Source of the DNA: Syntrophaceae bacterium UBA1062
GTDB taxonomy: Bacteria; Desulfobacterota; Desulfomonilia; UBA1062
Direction of reading: 5' to 3'
NCBI GenBank assembly: GCA_002316295.1
Contig: DCDF01000140.1
Location: forward strand, 21,274-39,892
Length of the DNA stretch: 18,619 bases
A program made the position numbers and the translations under genes. Of the stretch, positions 1 through 7,634 are shown one piece after another. The notes under the pieces were generated by a model. That model was not told the DNA's origin and did not search any database. It worked only from the letters and a program-made list of their open reading frames with translations. Within the stretch, counting starts at the first letter, position 1. Each line of letters opens with the position of its first letter.

Positions 1-26
1 GGGCCGGCGGTTGTACCCGCCGGCCC
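1..26 (-). terminator. Strong stem-loop downstream of the AsnRS-like gene, probable terminator
   Basis: Positions 1-10 (GGGCCGGCGG) and 17-26 (CCGCCGGCCC) are perfect inverted repeats around a 6-nt loop, a 10-bp all-GC stem. It lies about 45 nt downstream of the stop codon of the minus-strand ligase gene, where an intrinsic terminator would be expected. The window ends at the stem, so a T-tract on the minus strand cannot be seen. It could also serve a convergent gene outside the window. Confidence 0.5.
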
Positions 27-70
27 CGCCGCAATGCCTTGTGAAATCCGTATCCTGCCCCGGACGATCC

Positions 71-1294
71 CTAGTAGAGGAAGATCGGGTAGGAGTCCGG
101 GTTTTTGCCGAAGCAGGTGATGTCGTCGATCTTTTCGATCTTCGGTCCTTTGAGCAGCGCGTAGATCGACCGCTCCACCCCGACGCCGCCGCCCATAGTC
201 TCCGGGAAGTAGCTCACGCCGTCCTTGCTCATCATGTGGACCGCTGTGAGGAACGGGCCGTAGCCGTCCATGACCGCAATGTTCTCCAGAATGCCGTTTT
301 TGAATACCGGTGCCTCTGGAATGATCCTGTTGTCGATGAGGCGCTGAACAATGGGCTCATAGAGCCATTCCCTGATCGCCCCCGAGAGGATTTCCAGGGC
401 GCTGCCGTACTTGTTCGTGTCCCTGACGAGCGGCTTGGCGCAGAGGTCGTAGTTGTAGATCATGTCCGAATTGTACGCGTTCAGCGGCAGTTTCGTCCCG
501 TCCGGCATGAGGTATGGGTAGATGAGGTCGTAGTTCTCCCGCATCAGCCCGGTGATCCAGAAGAACTGGGTGGGAACTTCCCTTCCGACCTTTGCATCGA
601 TATCGAGCTTGCCGTGCTTCTTGAGCGCCTCCATGTGCTTCACGCGCGGGAACGGCTGCCGGGGGACCTCGAGCGCGATGCCCAGAGCCTTGAGCTCGTC
701 CTCGTTCTTTTCAACGATTGCGCTGCACGCAGCTATGATCATCCGCTCGAAGAAATCGATGATTTTCTCGTAATCCTCTTTCAGGACGGCCTCCACTTTC
801 TCCCGAGCGTGCAGGTAGTCGCCCATCCCGATGCCGCGGTTGCGTCTGAGCTCTATGTCGATCTGGGAGAAGTCGATGAGATACTTGCCGCGCTGCTTCC
901 TCAGGGGGCTTTCGATCTCGAGCCGGATGTTGGGCGAATCGACGAATATGCCCTTGATGCGCCTGTTGAAGCACGCAAGGAACTTCATGTAGATCATGGA
1001 GTGGGTGACCACGTAGGGCATTCCCTTGTAGTGGATGGTGGGCACGTGCTCCACATCATGGGCGAGAGGGTCGGTCACCGGGCTCATCTGAACGCGCTCC
1101 ATATTGACGAGGCCTTCATTGACGAGGAAATTGTGAATCGCAGTCACATAGGATGTGCGAATTTTCATAGCGGAATACAATGTCTCGTTCACCCACTTCT
1201 CGACGTAGTTGTCCCGGATGAAATCCTCGAAGGATGTTCCCGACTGGACGAGCGACGCCTGGAAGTGAAAGAGATCCTCACCGATAAAAGCCAT
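71..1294 (-). CDS. Asparaginyl-tRNA-synthetase-like class II ligase (asparagine synthetase A-related), no anticodon-binding domain
   Basis: A 407-aa protein with the catalytic core of a class IIb aminoacyl-tRNA synthetase. Motif 2 is at residues 122-150 (NIRLE, then FSQIDIE). Motif 3, GGGVGVER, is at residues 368-375 and is followed by an AsnRS/AspRS-like C-terminal end. The N-terminal OB-fold that binds the tRNA anticodon is missing, so charging of tRNA is unlikely. Archaeal relatives of this type make asparagine from aspartate, ammonia and ATP through an aspartyl-adenylate, and that is the most likely reaction here. Another amide-forming ligation is possible. The start is well fixed by AGGAGG five bases before the ATG. 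The gene has its own promoter-like sequence and a roughly 135-nt structured leader, and ends before a strong stem-loop. Family assignment is confident; the exact substrate is inferred. Confidence 0.8.
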   Translation of the reverse strand: MAFIGEDLFHFQASLVQSGTSFEDFIRDNYVEKWVNETLYSAMKIRTSYVTAIHNFLVNEGLVNMERVQMSPVTDPLAHDVEHVPTIHYKGMPYVVTHSMIYMKFLACFNRRIKGIFVDSPNIRLEIESPLRKQRGKYLIDFSQIDIELRRNRGIGMGDYLHAREKVEAVLKEDYEKIIDFFERMIIAACSAIVEKNEDELKALGIALEVPRQPFPRVKHMEALKKHGKLDIDAKVGREVPTQFFWITGLMRENYDLIYPYLMPDGTKLPLNAYNSDMIYNYDLCAKPLVRDTNKYGSALEILSGAIREWLYEPIVQRLIDNRIIPEAPVFKNGILENIAVMDGYGPFLTAVHMMSKDGVSYFPETMGGGVGVERSIYALLKGPKIEKIDDITCFGKNPDSYPIFLY

Positions 1295-1796
1295 AATAAC
1301 CTCCTTGATCCGTTGTTGTTTGTCAGATCTCCGCGAGGCGGCCCGTGCGGGCTCGGGCTGCGAACGCCGCCGCGATCGCGCCGCGCGCTATCTGTTGCGC
1401 TCCGTTTCAGCAACCTCTGTGCCAAACAGAGTCATTGATACTCCAAAACAACCGGCAACTGCAAGGCCGCACTGAGTAACAACTCGGGCCGGCAGCCGCC
1501 GATGCTCACCCTCCCGCATGTATTGACCGCTGAAACATGGAGGAGCCGTCCGGACATGACAGGAGACTCCGCAGGCCGGCTGCGAGCGGACCGGAATCGA
1601 CAACGGCAGCCGCTGAACGCGAAAGTCACGGAAGACGGACGAACGGTTTCATACATTTTTGTCCGGAATTTGCCCTTCTTATCAATTTTGTTTCGTGATC
1701 GGATCAGGATTCCGGTCTGCGGGAATACAGAGAGGCGGGATCTTCAGAAGCCTGCCTCTTCGTTTCACTCCGCCGAAAAAAAACTGAAGGAATCAC
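1295..1796. other. Intergenic region with structured leader of the AsnRS-like gene
   Basis: About 500 bases without a convincing gene. Nearest the ligase is a leader with three inverted repeats. At 1337-1371, GGCGGC and GCCGCC enclose an inner GCCCG/CGGGC pair. At 1394-1414, GTTGC pairs with GCAAC. At 1415-1431, CTCTGT pairs with ACAGAG over a 5-nt loop. A sigma70-like promoter lies at 1435-1464. I looked for the T-box signature TGGNACCGCG and did not find it. The part from 1470 to 1790 shows no further signal except a T-run after purF. The open frame 1502-1852 on the plus strand runs into the antisense of purF and lacks a ribosome binding site, so I do not call it. Confidence 0.5.
1435..1464 (-). 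promoter_or_regulatory. Candidate sigma70 promoter for the AsnRS-like gene
   Basis: On the minus strand TTGCAG (1464-1459) and TATCAA (1440-1435) are separated by 18 bp. Transcription would begin near 1428, inside the CTCTGT/ACAGAG inverted repeat, which could therefore act as an operator rather than an RNA hairpin. This is a consensus match only. Confidence 0.4.
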
Positions 1797-1800
1797 TCAG
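1776..1800 (-). terminator. Weak terminator-like element at the end of purF
   Basis: On the minus strand CTGAG and TTCAG form a 5-bp stem (one G-U pair) with a 7-nt loop, followed directly by eight T residues. The stem overlaps the TGA stop codon of purF. The T-tract is good but the stem is weak. Confidence 0.35.
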
Positions 1801-3194
1801 AACCCGTACTTGTCGTAGCCTGCGGGCACGTCGGTGGGATAATCTCCGGTAAAGCATGCGGTGCAGTATCGCGAGCCGTCCTCCACGGTCTTCAGGAGCG
1901 CCTCGGTGGAGAGGTATGCGAGGGAATCGGCGTCCAGGTACTCCTGGATGTCCCGGACACATTTGCCGCACGCAATGAGCTCCTTGGAAGTGGATATGTC
2001 GATTCCATAGAAGCAGGGGTGTGTGATCGGGGGAGAGCTGATCCGCACGTGCACCTCCCGTGCGCCTTTCGATCGCAGCAGCTCGACGATCTGGCGCATG
2101 GTGGTGCCGCGCACGATAGAGTCGTCCACCAGCACCACGCGCCTGTCCTCGATGACCCCCCGCACGGGGTTGAGCTTCACCTTCACGTCGAGCTTGCGCT
2201 TGTCCTGGTGGGGGGCGATGAAGGTGCGCCCCACATAGTGGTTGCGGATGAGGCCGATTTCATACTTGATGCCGGATGCGCGGGCGAAACCCAGCGCCGC
2301 CGTGTTGCCGGAATCGGGAACCGAGATGACGATGTCCGCCTCGCACGGCGATTCCTCGGCGAGCATCTTTCCGAGCCTCCTGCGGACCTTGTCCACCTTC
2401 TCGCCGAACACCAGGCTGTCGGGCCTGGCGAAATAGATGTGCTCGAAGATGCATTGCGACAGCCTCGGGGCCCGCTCGAGCCGGTGCGAGGTCACGCCGC
2501 CGGTGTCGAAGACCAGGATCTCGCCCGGTTCCACGGTCCTGAGATACTCCGCGCCGATGATGTCGAATGCGCAGGTCTCGGAAGCGACCACGTACGCATC
2601 GCCGGACATTCCCAGCGACAGGGGCCTGAAGCCGTACGGATCGCGTGCTGCGATCAGCCGCTCGGGAGTGAGCAGGACAAAGCAGTAGGAGCCCACGATC
2701 TTCGAGAGTGCATCCTTGAACATATCGAGAAAATCTTCTTTTTTCGACCGGGCGATATGGTGGAGGATGATCTCGCTGTCGGACGTGGTCTGGAAAATGG
2801 ACCCCAGGTCTTGCAGCTCCCGCCTGAGCTCCGCGCTGTTGGCGATGGTGCCGTTATGGGCCACGGCGATCTTGCCGGCCTTGCATTCGATCGAGAGGGG
2901 CTGCGCATTGACGAGATCGCTCGATCCCTTGGTGGAATACCTGTTATGGCCGATGGCCGCAATTCCACGGAGAGGGGGCATGGCGTCCGGATCGGCGAAA
3001 ACCGACCATACCAGGCCGGTGCCTTTCCTCACCCTGATCGAGCTGCCGTCTGACGAGGCGATCCCCGCACTCTCCTGCCCCCGGTGCTGCAGGGCGTAGA
3101 GGCCCAGATACGTCTTCTCCGCGGCCTCCCGATCGCCGTATATCCCGAAGACCCCGCATTCCTCGTGGAAGTGATCATCCAGGGTGTGAAGCAT
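1797..3194 (-). CDS. purF: Amidophosphoribosyltransferase (glutamine PRPP amidotransferase)
   Basis: Catalyses the first committed step of purine synthesis, PRPP plus glutamine to phosphoribosylamine, in the cytoplasm. The 465-aa protein has an 11-12 residue propeptide ending in HEE before the nucleophile cysteine of CGVFGIYG, the mark of a self-processed Ntn-hydrolase glutaminase. The PRPP loop is VVLVDDSIVRGTT. Cysteines in CIFEHIYFARPDS, in CGKC and in YCTACF match the Fe-S-binding pattern of the Bacillus-type enzyme, so the oxygen-sensitive, cluster-containing form is expected. The frame is open further upstream to 3257, but I chose the ATG at 3194 because AAAGGA lies 6-8 bases before it and the propeptide then has normal length. 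No other pur gene is in the window. A promoter-like sequence lies about 120 bases upstream. Confidence 0.96.
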   Translation of the reverse strand: MLHTLDDHFHEECGVFGIYGDREAAEKTYLGLYALQHRGQESAGIASSDGSSIRVRKGTGLVWSVFADPDAMPPLRGIAAIGHNRYSTKGSSDLVNAQPLSIECKAGKIAVAHNGTIANSAELRRELQDLGSIFQTTSDSEIILHHIARSKKEDFLDMFKDALSKIVGSYCFVLLTPERLIAARDPYGFRPLSLGMSGDAYVVASETCAFDIIGAEYLRTVEPGEILVFDTGGVTSHRLERAPRLSQCIFEHIYFARPDSLVFGEKVDKVRRRLGKMLAEESPCEADIVISVPDSGNTAALGFARASGIKYEIGLIRNHYVGRTFIAPHQDKRKLDVKVKLNPVRGVIEDRRVVLVDDSIVRGTTMRQIVELLRSKGAREVHVRISSPPITHPCFYGIDISTSKELIACGKCVRDIQEYLDADSLAYLSTEALLKTVEDGSRYCTACFTGDYPTDVPAGYDKYGF

Positions 3195-3622
3195 TGTCCA
3201 TCCTTTCCTGATGTCCGGTTTAGCACAATTCAGACGAATGTGAAGCACGAATATCACGAAGCCCCATGTGCCTGAATGTTCTCATGCACGGTCGAAAGCC
3301 TGCGAATATTCTTAGATATTTCCTGACTCAGCCTTAAGCAAACTCAGTGCCACCGGTGATTCGGCGGAATATGCTGAATGTTCAGCCGGCAGGGGGGTGG
3401 GCCGAATAGTGCCGGGGGCTCCACGCCGTCAAAGGTCCGAGGCTTCGCCTCCGGACGTCTGTCGAGGAGAAATACCCGGCGAGACGGAGAGCAAAACATC
3501 GGACATAAATGTTCGGTCCGGGTCGGGTATCGAGTCGCGCGGGTTTTCCGAAGATTATCGGGAATACGGGCCGCCGACATCACAGCCCGTCTTGAGAGAT
3601 TTTTCTTTCAGCCGCTTGTTGC
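3195..3622. other. Intergenic region upstream of purF
   Basis: A stretch of 428 bases between purF and the transporter gene. It holds the purF promoter candidate (3313-3341), a roughly 110-nt purF leader that I could not match to a known riboswitch, a 14-bp palindrome GCTGAATGTTCAGC at 3373-3386, a hairpin at 3435-3456 (GTCCG-AGGC, loop TTC, GCCT-C-CGGAC) and an inverted repeat ACGGGC/GCCCGT at 3566-3571 and 3585-3590. The last could help end transcription of the transporter gene but has no T-tract. No open frame here has both a ribosome binding site and protein-like composition. Confidence 0.45.
3313..3341 (-). promoter_or_regulatory. Candidate sigma70 promoter for purF
   Basis: On the minus strand TTGCTT (3341-3336) and TATCTA (3318-3313) are spaced by exactly 17 bp. 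The -10 region is embedded in an imperfect palindrome, AATAT, six bases, ATATT. It shares the 12-mer TATCTAAGAATA with the dnaJ promoter region. Confidence 0.5.
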
Positions 3623-6253
3623 TCACTGATCTATTCCATGCTCTTGAGCGTCCTGCGCGGCATCCTTCTCCTTGGCCTCGGCCTTGGCGGATTTCCGCAC
3701 GGCCTGATCCAGCAGCTCCTGCGCCTGCACGAGTGCGGCCCGGAGCTTATCCAGGGCCTCGTCGTCCGATCCAGACGCTGCCTCCCTGTCAAGTTCCGAA
3801 CGCAGCCTTTCCACCTCTTTCCCGGCGTCCGACACGTACTGCCGCGCCCTTCTGGCTCTCCTGCGCGCCTTTTCCAGGGTATCCCTCATGCGGGCCATCT
3901 CCGCCTGTGTCCCTTCTTCCGGCTCCGCTTCGAGGCCGATATCCTCGGCGGCCATGACCATGGCCGTGATCCCGAGGCCGCCCAGGAGGGTCTCCATCTT
4001 CGATCCCGCGAGGGTCAGGATCTCGCCCTCTCTGATCCTGAACGGCATGAACACCACCGAGGCGTCGGACGAGGCGTCGGCCATGTCTTTTTCCGCGGCA
4101 TCGGGCATGATCTGTACCTCGGCATCGATCCTCACCTCTTCGAGCATGCCGTACAGACATTCCATGGTCGCATCCGGGCTGGAAGAGGACTGTTCTCCTG
4201 ATGTCCGGTCAACCGGAGCTCCAGCGTCTTCTCCGGCGCGGGTGCCTTCCCCGCAGGGTCCCGCTGCCGACGTTTCGGCGTGAACTCCGCTCACCATGAC
4301 CAGCATACGGATCTTCGCGTCCGCCCAGGGAGCGCTCCTGGTCATGAGATATGCCAGCAGCAGCATGAGCCGGCTTGTGGCATCGCCCCTCCACCAGACA
4401 TCGATGCGCCGCCTGCCGGAACGTTGTTTCTCCAGTGCCTCCCACTCCTCTTCTCCTGCATCGAGGATCACAATGTTGCACCCGAGCCTGAAGGCGGTCC
4501 TCAGGTACAGGGAATAGCGCTTCTCCTTGAGGCTGAGCACCCACGACGGGCCCTGGTCGAGCCAGTTCGCAACCACGGTGTTCACCTTCATCGGCCCCAC
4601 GCCGAAACTCTGCACCAGCACCTGCACGGCATCCGCGGAATCCGGTGACACCACGGCCAGGGGAAACATCTTCAGACCGGCTGCGGCGAGCTCTCTGCGC
4701 ATCTCCTGCTCGGCTTCGCTTCGCTCTTTGAGCATCTTCACCCCGGCGCCTTCCAAGATCCTCACCACCGTAGTCATCCCGCTTCCGCCCTCGATCCACG
4801 AACAGAAGTGAAGAAGGCGCTCCCTGCGTCTGGATTCGTCCGAGAAGGCGATGATCTGGGGCCTCCAGTCCCGGGGATGCTCGATCTCCGATGCCGCGGC
4901 CAGGAGATGCGCACGGACTTGCTGGAGATGATAGGATCGTTTGCTGTCCGCCCAGCGATCTGGAATGTCGACCCGTCTCAGATACTGGTAGAGGGCGAAC
5001 AGAACGGCGACTGATATCGCGGCCGCCATCAGGTCGATGACGAGCATGACAATGAGGCAGGCAACGGCTCCGGCGAGGCTTGTATTCTTGTTGAACCACC
5101 TGAAGCGCGGTCTGAACGAGGGGCTCGCCGCATGGGCCTCGTAGTAGGTGGCGTAATTGAGCAGCCCGTAAGAAACGAGAAAGAACATGGACACGACCGG
5201 CGCAATGGCATTGAGCTCTCCCAGCGATATGGTCATGAACGCGATGAGTGCGGAGAATATCACCCCCCTGCGGGGATTGTTTGCCGGGCCGTAGCCCTTG
5301 GCAAAGAAGCGCAGGAAGGGAAAGATTCTGTCGTTTGCCATTGACTGGAGTATCCTTGGCGCCCCCAGGAACGAGGCCATGGCGGAAGACAGCGTCGCCG
5401 CTATGACGCCGGCGTCCACGAGCATCCCGATTGAGGAGGCCTGCTTCATGGATGAGTAATCATCCGTGAGCACGGTTCTCGGCAGAGCGCCCGCCATGAT
5501 CACTGCGGTCGAGAAATAGATGGCAATCGAAAGGCCGACCGCGGCAAAAGTCCCCACTGGAATGCTTCGGCCGGGGTCCTTGAGGTCGCCGGACATGTTC
5601 ACGCCCTGGGTGAACCCGGTGACCGCTGGGAAGAAGATCGCGAAGAGAATCCAGAATTCGGGTCCTGAAGCCGCATCGCTCATGTTGGAGGCGATATTTG
5701 CCGGGTCCCACACATGCCAGCCGCCGATATAGAACGAGACCAGCGAGGATACCAGAACCGCCATGACAACGTACTGAAACTTTGTCGCCCAGTCGGCACC
5801 GAGCCACGCGAAGCAGAAGAGCAGGCCTACTGCGAGAGCCCCCACGATCTGGGGCATATGGGCGTACTGTACCGGCATCATCAGGGAAATCACCTCTCCG
5901 AATCCGATGCAGTAGAAGCCTATGGAAACGGACTGGGCAAGAAAGAGCACCACCCCGATCGCGCCGCCGAACTCGACGCCCAGGGTGCGGGAAATGAGAT
6001 AATAGACGCCTCCCCCGCGGACCCGCATGTTCGTCGAAACAGCCGACAGCGAGAGTGTTGTAATGACGGAGATGGCACTGGCCAGCGCAATGATCGACAG
6101 CGCCTTCATGAGGCCGGCACTGCCCACCACATATCCGAGGCGCATGAAGAGGATGATGCCCAGAATCGTGAGGAAGCTCGGCGTGAAAACCCCTGCAAAA
6201 GTCCCCATGGTTCCTGCCTGGACTTGCGGCTTCTTCTCGGAATCTTCGCTCAT
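3623..6253 (-). CDS. SLC12-like cation-chloride cotransporter / APC-superfamily permease with C-terminal coil
   Basis: An 876-aa membrane protein. The first ~430 residues form an APC-fold transporter starting with GVFTPSFLTILGIILFMRLG, typical of the first helix of Na-K-Cl cotransporters (SLC12). The following cytoplasmic half contains the SLC12 C-domain features: an RRRIDVWW stretch and then LMLLLAYLM. The last ~100 residues, after a DIGLEAEPEEG segment, are Arg/Glu/Lys-rich and predicted coiled coil. The likely role is electroneutral ion or ion-amino-acid symport in the inner membrane; the transported ions cannot be told from sequence. The frame is open to 6364, but MSEDSEKK at 6253 is preferred because a GAGGAG lies about 12 bases upstream and the longer N-terminus is charged and unlike the family. 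It stands alone, divergent from a small membrane protein. Confidence 0.85.
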   Translation of the reverse strand: MSEDSEKKPQVQAGTMGTFAGVFTPSFLTILGIILFMRLGYVVGSAGLMKALSIIALASAISVITTLSLSAVSTNMRVRGGGVYYLISRTLGVEFGGAIGVVLFLAQSVSIGFYCIGFGEVISLMMPVQYAHMPQIVGALAVGLLFCFAWLGADWATKFQYVVMAVLVSSLVSFYIGGWHVWDPANIASNMSDAASGPEFWILFAIFFPAVTGFTQGVNMSGDLKDPGRSIPVGTFAAVGLSIAIYFSTAVIMAGALPRTVLTDDYSSMKQASSIGMLVDAGVIAATLSSAMASFLGAPRILQSMANDRIFPFLRFFAKGYGPANNPRRGVIFSALIAFMTISLGELNAIAPVVSMFFLVSYGLLNYATYYEAHAASPSFRPRFRWFNKNTSLAGAVACLIVMLVIDLMAAAISVAVLFALYQYLRRVDIPDRWADSKRSYHLQQVRAHLLAAASEIEHPRDWRPQIIAFSDESRRRERLLHFCSWIEGGSGMTTVVRILEGAGVKMLKERSEAEQEMRRELAAAGLKMFPLAVVSPDSADAVQVLVQSFGVGPMKVNTVVANWLDQGPSWVLSLKEKRYSLYLRTAFRLGCNIVILDAGEEEWEALEKQRSGRRRIDVWWRGDATSRLMLLLAYLMTRSAPWADAKIRMLVMVSGVHAETSAAGPCGEGTRAGEDAGAPVDRTSGEQSSSSPDATMECLYGMLEEVRIDAEVQIMPDAAEKDMADASSDASVVFMPFRIREGEILTLAGSKMETLLGGLGITAMVMAAEDIGLEAEPEEGTQAEMARMRDTLEKARRRARRARQYVSDAGKEVERLRSELDREAASGSDDEALDKLRAALVQAQELLDQAVRKSAKAEAKEKDAAQDAQEHGIDQ

Positions 6254-6342
6254 GGCGAGCCGTGTCTCCTCTTCTGTTCTGACAGCAGTATGTAGCCGAA
6301 TCCAGGGCCGAATACAACCACCTTCAGAGCGGAGGCTGCTCC

Positions 6343-6372
6343 TTGAATTCTGCCTGCCGGGCATGATATAAA
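6343..6372 (+). promoter_or_regulatory. Candidate promoter of the small membrane protein gene
   Basis: TTGAAT (6343-6348) and TATAAA (6367-6372) are spaced by 18 bp. The start point would fall at about 6379, on or just after the annotated ATG at 6377, which implies a leaderless message or a later start codon. Confidence 0.4.
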
Positions 6373-6376
6373 TTGT

Positions 6377-6742
6377 ATGAACTTGCCAGCGAAACTGTTC
6401 TCAGACAGGCGGGTGATCCTCCTCGTGTGGATCGCGATCTTTCTCATAAAACTCTCCATCGGCATATCCCATGTCCTCGCGGCCCAGAGAGGCCGCATCG
6501 CGCCTCTGCAGTTCGGGCTGAACGCTATCGAGTACAGGGGCTCGGACCCTGAAGCGGGCAAGGTGTTCGACGATTATTCCAAATCCATCACCCGTACGAT
6601 CGATGCATACCAGAGGTACAACCAGCGGGAGCATATCGTGGCGGCGTATGGATATTTTGCCGCAGCCCTCACCTCCCTTGTGTCCATCCTTCTCGAGCTG
6701 AGAGGCCTCGTGCGCGGATACCGCCGGTCTCAGCGGGGCTGA
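6377..6742 (+). CDS. Small two-helix membrane protein of unknown function
   Basis: A 121-aa protein with a hydrophobic segment at about residues 13-35 (VILLVWIAIFLIKLSIGISHV) and a second at about 88-110 (YGYFAAALTSLVSILLELRG). Between them is a roughly 50-residue polar domain containing YRGSDPEAGKVFDDYSKS, probably periplasmic, and the C-terminus is basic. I do not recognise a family. No Shine-Dalgarno sequence precedes the ATG, and a promoter-like TATAAA ends four bases before it. A leaderless mRNA or initiation at GTG codon 13 is therefore possible. It is transcribed away from the SLC12-like transporter and convergent with the MarC gene, 27 bases apart. Third-position GC bias supports it as a real gene. 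Confidence 0.6.
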   Translation: MNLPAKLFSDRRVILLVWIAIFLIKLSIGISHVLAAQRGRIAPLQFGLNAIEYRGSDPEAGKVFDDYSKSITRTIDAYQRYNQREHIVAAYGYFAAALTSLVSILLELRGLVRGYRRSQRG

Positions 6743-6769
6743 ACCCGTTGCCCGAAAGCTTCTTGACGG

Positions 6770-7366
6770 TCACGGGACCTGCAGAAGTCCTGTCAGCAGT
6801 ATGGTCGCGCCTTTGCGGATCATCATCACGGCTATGGCGGCCAGGAGCAGGTTGGCTATCTTCGAGATGATCCTGGCCCCTGCGCTTCCCAGGATATGAT
6901 TGAGGCCGTTGCCGAAGAAGAACACGAGGCCCGCGATTCCGATGTTTGCCATAAGGGCGGTTGCGGTGGGAAGGGCTCCGTATGTATTCAGAAGAAGGAT
7001 CGACGTGGTGAGCACGGCCGGGCCGGCGATGAGCGGCACTCCAAGCGGCACCGCCCCCGGATTCATCCTGTCGACGTCCTTCTCGGGCTTGCCCGAAGAC
7101 AGCACATCGCTCAGTGCGATGACGAATATCAGCAGGCCGCCTGCAATCATGAAGTCCGAGATCGTAATGCCGAGCAGCTGCAGCAGCTCTCTGCCGCCGA
7201 AGAGAAAGAGAACGGCAACCACAGCGGCTGTCAGAACCGAGTCGACAATGATCCGGCGCACTTCCCGTCGCGGCGTTCCCTGAGTGAGCCCCAGGAACAG
7301 GGGCAGTGTTCCGATTGCATCCACAGCCACGAACAGCGGAACGAAACACAGCCAGAACTCGTTCAT
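6770..7366 (-). CDS. MarC family (UPF0056) integral membrane protein
   Basis: A 198-aa protein with about six membrane helices, starting FWLCFVPLFVAVDAIGTLPLFLGLT, the typical N-terminal signature of the MarC/YhgN family. The family is conserved across bacteria. It was once linked to multiple antibiotic resistance, but that link was not upheld and the function is unknown. Other family features seen are the helix IAGPAVLTTSILLL and the basic interhelix loop RREVRRI. Length equals the family norm, so the gene looks complete. The ATG is preceded by AGGAAG. It is divergent from dnaJ across a 268-bp region and convergent with the small membrane protein gene. Confidence 0.9.
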   Translation of the reverse strand: MNEFWLCFVPLFVAVDAIGTLPLFLGLTQGTPRREVRRIIVDSVLTAAVVAVLFLFGGRELLQLLGITISDFMIAGGLLIFVIALSDVLSSGKPEKDVDRMNPGAVPLGVPLIAGPAVLTTSILLLNTYGALPTATALMANIGIAGLVFFFGNGLNHILGSAGARIISKIANLLLAAIAVMMIRKGATILLTGLLQVP

Positions 7367-7571
7367 CGGCTTCCTGCCTCGAGTCCGGAATATACCGGGG
7401 CCGCCCCTGCCGCTCGCCGATCGGCACTGTCATCACGCCCTGACATATATCTACAATACGGGCCGCGCGGAAAAAGAAAAGATGCTGCTGTCGTAAAGAT
7501 ACGGAGCAATTCCGGGCAGGTACCGGCTCGGCATACTGCCGCGCCCTGTCGGATCCAACGTCCGGGCGCCC

Positions 7572-7600
7572 TTGCAGACCGGAAGGCGGAGACTTAGTAT
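7572..7600 (+). promoter_or_regulatory. Candidate sigma70 promoter of dnaJ with overlapping palindromes
   Basis: TTGCAG (7572-7577) and TAGTAT (7595-7600) are spaced by 17 bp. Two operator-like palindromes overlap the -10 and start region: CTTAG-TAT-CTAAG at 7593-7605 and TATCTA-AGAA-TAGATA at 7598-7613. No CIRCE element and no sigma32-type promoter is seen, so heat-shock control by HrcA or RpoH is not supported here. Confidence 0.5.
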
Positions 7601-7634
7601 CTAAGAATAGATATCGGTGTGGAGGGGCCGCCCG

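Noticed and set aside
11..1438. Long plus-strand open frame of 475 codons
   Set aside because: It is antisense to the AsnRS-like gene, which has clear motifs and an SD. The plus-strand translation is a His/Asp/Val-rich shadow typical of the complement of GC-rich genes.
1295..1440. T-box riboswitch before the synthetase-like gene
   Set aside because: The conserved antiterminator sequence TGGNACCGCG and a terminator T-tract are absent.
1502..1852. 116-codon plus-strand frame between purF and the ligase gene
   Set aside because: No SD, Arg-rich low-complexity translation, and it runs into the antisense of purF.
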